Shown: piece after piece, positions 53,956-64,000 of the stretch
How the letters are laid out: every line of letters begins with the position of its first letter
Position numbering within the stretch: the stretch's first letter is position 1
NCBI GenBank assembly: GCA_944474755.1
Contig: OX104125.1
Location: 51,013,346-51,077,345 of the forward strand
Direction: 5' to 3'
DNA: 64,000 nt
Source of the DNA: Limnoperna fortunei
Lineage: Eukaryota > Mollusca > Bivalvia > Mytilida > Modiolidae
Notes under the pieces: generated by a model
Told to the model about the DNA's origin: nothing
Database searches by the model: none
Seen by the model: only the letters and a program-made list of their open reading frames with translations
Program-made: the position numbers and the translations under genes

Positions 53956-54194
53956 CGTTTGTTTGAATGGTAATTAACACCAATTTTTAAGCATATCGTG
54001 GTGTCCAATTGTTATTGGCGGAGGAAGCCGGAGTACACGGAGACAACCCTAGTCCCTCGGTAGGAAAACTTGCAATCCTCGTCAAGATTGAAACCGAGTA
54101 CAATTTACCCGCATTGAGGCTCAAACCCGCAACCTCAGACCACGTGATCAAAAGTAGATGACTAACTACCTTAACCACTCTGCAAATGGGGACC
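53956..54194 (-). mobile_element. tRNA-derived SINE, diverged
   Basis: CGTTTGTTTGAATGGTAATT, GGCGGAGGAAGCCGGAGTAC, GAGGCTCAAACCCGCAACC and TACCTTAACCACTC in family order. Part of the loop between the boxes is deleted. Confidence 0.78.
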
Positions 54195-55760
54195 TGTTTG
54201 TTTTCAAATATAACGAACTCTGATTTATATGCATTAACTCGTTTACATGAGCCGTAGACACTTTGTCAAGTGACATAGAGTTAATGTTCAAATCCGAAAT
54301 CCCAAACTCTCGCGCACGAGATTTGAGTGGGGTGGGGGGGGGGGAGTAAAGGTGTTAAGAGATATTTCTTTGATGTAATTGTATATTTAATATGCCTTGT
54401 TTATTTATTACCTGACACTTAACTTTGATAAAAGGTAAAAATCAAAGACCAACAAAAAGACCTACATAATAAGCTGGGAAAATGTAAATTAAGATTATTA
54501 TTTTCATACAAAAAATAGATTAAAAAAACAGTATGTTTTAAAAAAAATATGTCTAATTCAGTAAAAATCAGTCAGTGGTAAAAATGCAAGGGCAAACAAG
54601 AGAATAATAAATATCTAAAGTCACAAAAGAGTGAATGAATTTTTATTTATTTTGAGATCTAAAAATTTGCCTGTATAACTATTTTAAAAGTTCAAGTTAT
54701 ATTTAGATACTACTTATAGAATGAAATTTAAAATATAAAGGATCGTATATGAAGTCCTTAACATAAATTTAAAAAGCTAATCAAAATTTTGCAAAATGTA
54801 GTAATAATTCAATAAAAAAATAATTCAGTTCAGTTAAAAAATCACCAGTTTATATAAAAAAAAATCACAAAAGTTAATTATTTCATAAATGGTGTTGCAA
54901 AAATGCTGATCTTCTTCTAACATTTTTGCTGGTTTATTTTAAAGTGTGAGAATAGTAAGTTCTTAACAATGTTTACACAAATGAATGTTAGTTTTCCGTT
55001 TGAAATTGCAAATCTGTTGAAAAAATTTTCATTAAGTGTAAAAATAATTCAATGGAAATTGTAATTTGTCGGTATCTTTTCTTTGATCTTCCGACGATGC
55101 TTGACGGAAAGACACGATAACTGTTGATCTTACCCCCCCCCCCCCCAACCAAAACCCCACGGAACCACGTGACCATGGGATTTTGATATGGTCAATAGAA
55201 AAGGTGAGCAAACAGAAATAATTCCAAGATTCAGGTCCAAATTTTGATTGAGGCAAATGTCAACAATTATATGGCACTTGTTAAATGGAATTGCTTGGTC
55301 CTCGACTATGTGGACTATATGTACATGGAAATAAATTTATTGTAAAATGCGATCACCGGACTTCAAACCAATATTTCAGAAACATATACAATTTATGAAC
55401 AATTTATGGCATTTTACAACAGCTTAACCTTGAAATGGAGTATAAACTTGCGTGCAAATGCAAGTAACAGACGCATTATCGCGTTTTACTGGAATAGACC
55501 CAAATATTTCTGACCAAGTAGTTTGGAAATCTTTGTAATCATAAGTGGTTTTTTTGCGATGTGGTTTAATTTTCGCTTTATTCGAGGTAAAAGTTAGACC
55601 GCGAAAATAAAAAACGCGCGAAATATTGAGACATATGATAGAGTTATTCATTATGTTTTCGGACAGCGAAAATTACATTACGCCAAAATAAACTCGCACA
55701 GTTTTTTTCAACAAAAACGCTAAATTTTTCCCACGCGAAAAAATCACTTATACAGTTTTA
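54195..55760. other. Non-coding region with homopolymer runs
   Basis: A G-rich run at 54329-54345 and a run of about 14 C at 55133-55146. Small minus frames around 55000-55650 have no recognisable domain. Confidence 0.5.
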
Positions 55761-55862
55761 TTGGAGTCGAGCACACCCTGCCCGCAGCCTAAGTGTGTGT
55801 TGACAGGGGCGTTATTAATAATAGCTGTATACCTACCATAACCACTCGACCACAGAAGCCCC
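55761..55862 (-). mobile_element. SINE head fragment
   Basis: TTGGAGTCGAGCACACCCTG, then TAACCACTCGACCACAGAAG: the 5' half of the SINE read on minus, with a damaged B box. Confidence 0.7.
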
Positions 55863-56381
55863 AAACAGGGTAAAAAATATAAATAGACAATCGTCCTTAG
55901 TAAAAACTTTTATCAAGATTGGTACTCATCTCTTTAACGCAAACCAACCTAAGGGTAAACTCCAATTCATGTCTTCAGCTCTGCTGATTTTCCATTTAAG
56001 CAAAGGAGGCCTTCATATTTGAATTCAGAGCTTAAGAAGGGGCAAAATATTGAGGAATATAAATGTTAATGTTACAACGGTAATAAAATATGATATTTTT
56101 GAAAAAAACGACAATGGTTTATACACAACAAAATAACTTTATAACTTCTTCTTAACACCAGAGATGATAACATTATATATAGATGTCCACTGTTACTCTA
56201 AGCGACTAGACCTAATAGTGTCTACCACACGTACATATGTACAGCCATACACACACAAACAACCATACGCTCAAATTGAACATACATGTATAAAAAAATC
56301 ATTTGTCGTATTCTACTAGCCAATTTGTTGAATATTAGTAGCCATCTTGAAAAGAATAATAGCAAGAAAACACACATCCTA
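55863..56381. other. Non-coding spacer
   Basis: No feature recognised before the inverted repeat. Confidence 0.45.
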
Positions 56382-56843
56382 ACAAGTCAGTGTTTCTGTG
56401 TCTACTTGTGTCCACGAAACCCTGACAAACTTAGATAGGAAATTCCCGGGCTAGAAGATTTTCGTATGACGGCAATCCTTCAAAATATCTACTAATGAAA
56501 TCGCTTGAAAGAAGCAAGTGTTTGGCGTTAGTCATTCTTACTCATTCTTGAGTGGGAAGAAAATGTAACGCAACTAATAAATTACACGGTAATAACAAAC
56601 TATTAACACTACTGTACAAAATACACTGATTTTCACATGGTCTATGCAACACACCCGTGTGGTTTATTTACAATCAACATCGGGATATCCCCTAACCAAG
56701 TCTTGAATGAAAGTGAGCTTTTGATTGGCTACATTAAGGTATGATGTAGCCAATCAAAATAGTGACTTCTAGCCCGGGAATTTCCTAGCTAAGTTTGTCA
56801 GGGTTTCGTGGACACACATGTAGACACAGAAACACTGACTTGT
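56382..56843. repeat. 76-78 bp inverted repeat with 308-bp spacer
   Basis: The left arm (56382-56457: ACAAGTCAGTGTTTCTGTG, CGAAACCCTGACAAACTTAG, TCCCGGGCTAGAAG) is complementary to the right arm (56766-56843) apart from a 2-bp gap and one mismatch. The outer part of each arm contains one unit of the 39-bp repeat. It looks like a small foldback or MITE-like element. Confidence 0.75.
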
Positions 56844-58138
56844 GAGGATGACACACATGTAGACACAGAAACACTGACTTGTGAGGATGACACACATGTA
56901 GACACAGAAACACTGACTTGTGAGGATGACACACATGTAGACACAGAAACACTGACTTGTGAGGATGACACACATGTAGACACAGAAACACTGACTTGTG
57001 AGGATGACACACATGTAGACACAGAATCACTGACTTGTGAGGATGACACACATGTAGACACAGAAACACTGACTTGTGAGGATGACACACATGTAGACAC
57101 AGAAACACTGACTTGTGAGGATGACACACATGTAGACACAGAAACACTGACTTATGAGGATGACACACATGTAAACACACCCTCACTGACTTGTGAGGAT
57201 GACACACATGTAGACACAGAAACACTGACTTGTGAGGATGACACACATGTAGACACAGAAACACTGACTTGTGAGGATGACACACATGTAGACACAGAAA
57301 CTCTGACTTGTGAGGATGACACACATGTAGACACAGAAACACTGACTTGTGAGGATGACACACATGTAGACACAGAAACACTTACTTGTGAGGATGACCC
57401 ACATGTAGACACAGAAACACTGACTTGTGAGGATGACACACATGTAGACACACCCTCACTGACTTGTGAGGATGACACACATGTAGACACAGAAACACTG
57501 ACTTGTGAGGATGACACACATGTAGACACAGAAACACTGACTTGTGAGGATGACACACATGTAGACACAGAAACTCTGTCTTGTGAGGATGACACACATG
57601 TAGACACAGAAACACTTACTTGTGAGGATGACACACATGTAGACACAGAAACACTGACTTGTGAGGATGACACACATGTAGACACACCCTCACTGACTTG
57701 TGAGGATGACACACATGTAGACACAGAAACACTGACTTGTGAGGATGACACACATGTAGACACAGAAACACTGACTTGTGAGGATGACACACATGTAGAC
57801 ACAGAAACTCTGTCTTGTGAGGATGACACATATGTAGACACAGAAACACTTACTTGTGAGGATGACACACATGTAGACACAGAAACACTGACTTGTGAGG
57901 ATGACACACATGTAGACACAGAAACACTGACTTGTGAGGATGACACACATGTAGACACAGAAACACTTACTTGTGAGGATGACACACATGTAGACACAGA
58001 AACACTGACTTGTGAGGATGACACACATGTAGACACAGAAACACTGACTTGTGAGGATGACACACATGTAGACACAGAAACACTGACTTGTGAGGATGAC
58101 ACACATGTAGACACAGAAACACTGACTTGTGAGGATTG
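56808..58138. repeat. 39-bp tandem array, 34 copies
   Basis: Unit of 39 bp (ATGTAGACACAGAAACACTG, ACTTGTGAGGATGACACAC). Open on plus for 443 codons as a 13-residue acidic repeat (DDTHVDTETLTCE), and on minus in all three frames over long stretches. No in-frame ATG begins the plus frame. A six-unit block (234 bp), marked by the ACACCCTCACTG variant at about 57452 and 57686, is duplicated; an earlier marker at 57179 lies seven units before. Probably non-coding. Confidence 0.92.
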
Positions 58139-58639
58139 AAAACACACTGAACATACCTTCCTTATGAATCCCTGATATGTAATAAAATAACAAGAAACGA
58201 ATTGGGAGAATATGTTACTATTAGCTAAAAATTCTGTTTGTGGAAAAAAATCAATGGCCAAATGCAATAGAAAATGTCAAATTCAGCTAATAAAACTGCA
58301 CAATACATGAAAGTATAAACAAGTTCGGCACACTCCTCCCATAACATACTCTCATAAAACAGTGAGAAATATTTGTTTTATTTATATTTCTTTATATATT
58401 TTAAAATGTACATAAATGAAAATAATATAAAACATTGTATCTATTTACAAATTTATCCATAACAACAAGTTTTGTTTAAAAAAAGTTTCAAATGCATAAT
58501 TGTGCAAATATGCTTTGTATACGACATTAAATAATGCTGTATATTTAACGAGCTTATGTTTACCTATTAAAACTGATTTATTGCAGATCAACATTGAGAT
58601 ACACCAAAATCTGTTGCAGTTATTACTATAATGTACACG
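58139..58639. other. Non-coding spacer
   Basis: AT-rich. A 66-codon minus frame (58445) is of no recognised family. Confidence 0.5.
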
Positions 58640-61600
58640 TAACATCCTTACCTGACAGTGGCCTTGGTACTGTAATGTACTGGTGACATCCTTACCTGAC
58701 AGTGGCCTTGGTACTGTAATGTACAGGTAACATCCTTACCTGACAGTGACCTTGGTACTGTAATGTACAGGTGACATCCTTACCTGACAGTGGCCTCGGT
58801 ACTGTAATGTACTGGGGACATCCTTACCTGACAGTGGCCTTGGTACTGTAATGTACAGGTGACATCCTTACCTGACAGTGACCTTGGTACTGTAATGTAC
58901 AGATAACATCCTTACCTGACAGTGGCCTTGGTACTGTAATGTATAGGCGACAGCCTTACCTGACAGTGGCCTTGGTACTGTAATGTATAGGCGACAGCCT
59001 TACCTGACAGTGGCATTGGTACTGTAATGTACAGGTGACATCCTTACTTGACAGTGGCCTTGGTACTAATGTACAGGTGACATCCTTACCTGACAGTGGC
59101 CTCGGTATTGTAATGTACAGGTGACATTCTTACTTGACACTGGCCTCGGTACGGTAATGTACAGGTGACATCATTACCTGACAGTGGCCTTGGTACTGTA
59201 ATGTACAGATGACAGCCTTACCTGACAGTGGCCTTGGTACTATAATGTACAGGTGACATTCGTACCTGACAGTGGCTTCGGAACTATAATGTACAAGTGA
59301 GATCCTTACTTGACAATGGCCAGGGAATTGTCATGTACAGGTGACAGCCTTACCTGACAGTGGCCTCGGTACTGTAATGTACAGGTGACATCCTTAATTG
59401 ACAATGACCAGGGAACTGTAATGTACAGGTGACAACCTTACCTGACAGTGGCATCGGTACTGTAATGTACAGGTAACAGCTTTATCTTACAATTGCCTAT
59501 ATACTGAAATGTACAGGTGACATCATAACCTGACAATGGCCTCGGTAGTGTAATGTACAGGTGACAGCCTTACTTGACAATGGCCTCGGTACTGTAATGT
59601 ACAGGCGACAGCCTTACCTGACTATGGCCTCGGTACTGTAATGTACTGGTGACATTTTTACCTGACAATGACCTCGGTACTGTAATGTACAGGTAACATC
59701 CTTACCTGACAATGGCCTCGGTACTGTAATGTACAGGCGACAGCCTTACCTGACTATGGCCTCGGTACTGTAATGTACTGGTGACATTTTTACCTGACAA
59801 TGACCTCGGTACTGTAATGTACAGGTAACATCCTTACCTGACAATGGGCTCGGTACTGTAATGTACAGGTGACAGCCTTACTTGACAATGGCCTCGGTAC
59901 TGTAACGTGCAGGTAACAGCATTACTTGACAATGGCCAACGATACTGTAATGTACAGATGACATCATTACCTGACAGTTACCTCGGTACTGTAATGTACA
60001 GGCGACAGCCTTACCTGACAATGGCCTCGGTACTGTAATGTACTGGTGACATTTTTACCTGACAATGACCTTGGTACTGTAATGTACAGGTAACATCCTT
60101 ACCTGACAATGGCCTCGGTACTGTAACGTGCACGTAACAGCATTACTTGACAATGGACAACGATACTGTAATGTACAGATGACATCATTACCTGACAATG
60201 GCATCGGTACTGTAATGTACAGGTGACATCCTTACCTGGCAATGGCCTCGGTACTGTAATGTACAGGTGACATTCTTACCTGACCGTGGCCTTGGTATTA
60301 AAATGTACAGGTAACATCCTTACCTGAAAATGGCCTCGGTACTGTAATGTACAGATAACATCCTTACCTGACAATAGCCTCGGTACTGTAATGTACAGGT
60401 GACAGCATTACCTGACAGTGTCTTCTCTACTGTAATGTACAGGTGACATCCTTATCTGGCAATGGCCTCGGTACTGTAATGTACAGGTGACAGGGTTACC
60501 TGACAGTGGCCTCAGGACTGTAATGTACAGGTGACATCATTACCTGACAACGGCCTTGGTATTTTAATGTACACGTAACAGCCTTACCTGACAATGACCT
60601 CGGTACTGTAATGTACAGGTGACAGCATTACCTGACAGTAGCCTCTGTACTGTAATGTACAGGTGACATCCTTATCTGACAATGGCCTCAGTACTGTAAT
60701 GTACAGGTGACATTCTTACCCGACAGTGGCCTCGGTACTGTATTGTATAGGTGACATTCTTACTTGACAGTGGCCTTGGAACTGTAATGTACAGGTGACA
60801 TTATTACTTGACAATGGCCTCGGTACTGTATTGTATAGCTGACATCTTTACTTGACAATGGCCTCGGTATTGTATTGTACAGGTGACAGCCTTACCTGAC
60901 AATGGCCTCGGTACTGTAATGTGTAGGTAACAGTATTACTTGACAATGGCCTCGATACTGTAATGTACAGGTAACAGCATTACTTGACAATGGCCTCGAT
61001 ACTGTAATGTACAGATGACATCATTACCTGACAATGGCCTCGGTACTGTAATGTACAGGTGACATCCTTACCTGACAATGGCTTCGGTACTGTAATGTAC
61101 AGGTGACATTCTTACCTGACAATGGCCTCGATACCGTAATGTGCAGATGACATCATTACCTGACAATGGCCTCGGTACTGTAATGTACAGGTGACATCCT
61201 TACCTGACAATGGCTTCGGTACTGTAATGTACAGGTGACATTCTTACCTGACAGTGGCCTTGGTACTAAAATGTACAGGTAACATCCTTACCTGACAATG
61301 GCCTCGGTACTGTAATGTACTGGTGACATCCTTACCTGACAATTGCCTCGGTACTGTAATGTACTGGTGACATTCTTACCTGACAATGACCTCGGTACTG
61401 TAATGTACAGGTAACATCCTTACCTGACAATGGCCTCGGTACTGTAATGTGTAGGTAACAGCATTACTTGACAATGGCCTCGATAGTGTAATGTACAGAT
61501 GACATCATTACCTGACAATGGCATCGGTACTGTAATGTACAGGTGACATCCTTACCTGACAATGGCTTCGGTACTGTAATGTACAGGTGACATTCTTACC

Positions 61601-64000
61601 TGACAGTGGCCTTGGTACTAAAATGTACAGGTAACATTCTTACCTGACAATGGCCTCGGTACTGTAATGTACAGGTAACATCCTTACCTGAAAATAGCCT
61701 CGGTACTGTAATGTACAGGTGACAGCATTACCTGACAGAGTCCTCTCTACTGTAATATACAGGTGACATCCTTATCTGGCAATGGCCTCGGTACTGTATT
61801 GTACAGGTGACAGCGTTACCTGACAGTGGCCTAAGGACTGTAATGTACAGGTGACATCCTTACCTGACAATGGCCTCGGTACTGTAATGTACAGGTAACA
61901 TCCTTACCTGAAAATAGCCTCGGTACTGTAATGTACAGGTGACAGCATTACCTGACAGAGTCCTCTCTACTGTAATATACAGGTGACATCCTTATCTGGC
62001 AATGGCCTCGGTACTGTATTGTACAGGTGACAGCGTTACCTGACAGTGGCCTCAGGACTGTAATGTACAGGTGACATCATTACCTGACAATGACCTCGGT
62101 ACTGTAATGTACAGGTGACAGCATTACCTGACAGTAGCCTCTGTACTGTAATGTACAGGTGACATCCTTATCTGACAATGGCCTCAATACTGTAATGTAC
62201 AGGTGACAGCTTTACCTGACAGTGGCTTCAGGACTGTAATGTACAGGTGACATCATTACCTGACAATGACCTCGGTACTGTAATGTACAGGTGACAGCAT
62301 TACCTGACAGTAGCCTCTGTACTGTAATGTACAGGTGACATCCTTACCTGACAATGGCCTCGGTATTGTAATGTACACGTAACAGCCTTACCTGACAATG
62401 ACCTCGGTACTGTAATGTACAGGTGACATCCTTACCCGACAATCGCTTCGGTACTGTAATGTACAGGTGACATTCTTACCTGACAGTGGCTTTGGTATTA
62501 ACATGTACAGATGACATCATTACCTGACAATGGCCTCGGTATTGTTATGTACACGTAACAGCCTTACCTGACAATGACCTCGGTACTGTAATGTACAGGT
62601 GACAGCATTACCTGACAGTAGCCTCTGTACTGTAATGTACAGGTGACATCCTTATCTGACAATGACCTCGGTACTGTAATGTACAGGTGACAGCATTACC
62701 TGGCAGTAGCCTCTGTACTGTTATGTACAGGTGACATCCTTATCTGACAATGGCCTCATTACTGTAATGTACAGGTGACATTCTGATTCTTACCCGACAG
62801 TGGCCTCGGTACTGTATTGTATAGGTGATATTCTTACTTGACAGTAGCCTTGGAACTGTAATGTACAGGTGACATTCTTACTTGACAATGGCCTCGGTAC
62901 TGTATTGTATAGGTGACATCTTTACTTGACAATGGCCTCGGTATTGTATTGTACAGGTGACAGCCTTACCTGACAATGGCCTCGGTACTGTAATGTGTAG
63001 GTAACAGCATTACTTGACAATGGCCTCGATACTGTAATGTACAGGTAACAGCATTACTTGACAATGGCCTCGATACTGTAATGTAAAGATGACATCATTA
63101 CCTGACAATGGCCTCGGTACTGTAATGTACAGGTGACATCCTTACCTGACAATGGCTTCGGTACTGTAATGTACAGGTGACATTCTTACCTGACAATGGC
63201 CTCGATACTGTAATGTACAGATGACATCATTACCTGACAATGGCCTCGGTACTGTAATGTACAGGTGACATCCTTACCTGACAATGTCTTCGGTACTGTA
63301 ATGTACAGGTGACATTCTTACCTGACAGTGGCCTTGGTACTAAAATGTACAGGTAACATCCTTACCTGACAATGGCCTCGGTACTGTAATGTACAGCTAA
63401 CATCCTTACCTGAAAATGGCCTCGGTACTGTAATGTACAGGTGACAGCATTACCTGACAGAATCCTCTCTACTGTAATATACAGGTGACATCCTTATCTG
63501 GCAATGGCCTCGGTACTGTAATGTACAGGTGACAGAGTTACCTGACGATGACCTCGGTACTGTAATGTACAGGTGACAGAGTTACCTGACAATGACCTCG
63601 GTACTGTAATGTACAGGTGACAGCATTACCTGACAGTAGTCTCTGTACTGTAATGTACAGGTGACAGCCTTACCTGACAATGTCCTCGGTACTGTAATGT
63701 ACAGGCGACAGCCTTACCTGACAATTGCCTCGGTACTGTAATGTACTGGTGACATTCTTACCTGACAATGACCTCGGTACTGTAATGTACAAGTAACATC
63801 CTTACCTGACAATGGCCTCGGTACTGTAATGTGTAGGTAACAGCATTACTTGACAATGGCCTCTATACTGTAATGTACAGATGACATCATTACCTGACAA
63901 TGGCCTCGGTACTGTTATGTACAGGTGACATCCTTACCTGACAATGGCTTCGGTACTGTAATGTACAGGTGACATTCTTACCTGACAGTGGCCTTGGTAC
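58640..64000. repeat. 44-bp tandem array, runs off window
   Basis: About 122 copies of a 44-bp unit (GTACTGTAATGTACAGGTGA, CATCCTTACCTGACAATGGC). The period is not a multiple of three, so no frame stays open. Copies vary (CAATGGCCTCGG, CAGTGGCCTTGG, AACAGCATTAC). Higher-order duplications are clear: a block at about 61681-61850 recurs about 220 bp later (five units), and the block at about 60714-61060 recurs near 62787. Confidence 0.95.

Noticed and set aside
56808..58139. 443-codon acidic repeat protein (DDTHVDTETLTCE)
   Set aside because: No in-frame ATG, equally long frames on the minus strand, and variants that look like plain unit drift. The 39-bp period explains the open frame.

Overview
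The window is eukaryotic nuclear DNA, most likely from a bivalve mollusc. It has multi-exon genes with GT/AG introns, a dense load of tRNA-derived SINEs with the tail GTGGCGTTAAACACC, PHD-endonuclease-RT LINEs, interspersed elements with short inverted ends and tandem cores, and at least seven separate tandem arrays. The species cannot be fixed from sequence alone. Apart from remnants inside mobile DNA, all convincing host coding sequence is on the minus strand.

Host gene(s). Reading on the minus strand from high to low coordinates, there is a DZIP3-type HEPN exon (44204-44907), three immunoglobulin I-set exons (14303-16015; each exactly 258 nt, phase 1 at both ends), a Roc GTPase P-loop exon (13161-13406), a Roc middle exon (9647-10491), a short Roc exon (8187-8314) and a large Roc-end/COR exon (6228-7440). 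Ig-Ig-Ig-Roc-COR joins in phase and is one gene. The HEPN exon may be its upstream part, giving HEPN-Ig3-ROCO, but its exit phase (0) does not match the Ig entry phase (1), so another exon must lie between them or they are two genes. The Roc middle exon carries a whole SINE with a perfect 12-bp target duplication, and the COR exon has a one-base homopolymer frameshift. The copy shown is therefore broken, polymorphic or mis-sequenced.

Region by region. 1-1095: 66-bp array. 2352-2670: 53-bp array. 3262-5720: 36-bp array derived from a SINE segment. 6228-16015: Ig-ROCO gene with SINE-bearing introns. 16525-21900: two families of inverted-end elements with tandem cores. 22372-22708: 56-bp array. 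22809-44090: a 21-bp satellite split by a nest of mobile DNA. The nest runs from an AGAGGCTC element, to a 16.3-kb CACTA-type transposon with 3-bp TSD and about 980-bp TIRs, to (among others) a LINE with a 2A-like motif and a second inverted-end element, and the latter is itself split by a 4.8-kb TIR element with 9-bp TSD that carries gene-like exons and SINEs. 44204-44907: HEPN exon. 45-56 kb: AT-rich sequence with decayed repeats and a 1.17-kb element bearing clustered CCACNNTGG motifs. 56382-58138: an inverted repeat and the 39-bp array grown from it. 58640-64000: 44-bp array running off the window.

If it is one gene, the host locus would combine a predicted HEPN nuclease or RNA-binding module, cytosolic Ig domains and a Roc-COR switch, an arrangement resembling an intracellular sensor. 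That role is inference. The best-supported observations from the sequence itself are the split satellite with its datable insertion order, the SINE-in-exon event and the SINE-to-minisatellite conversion.
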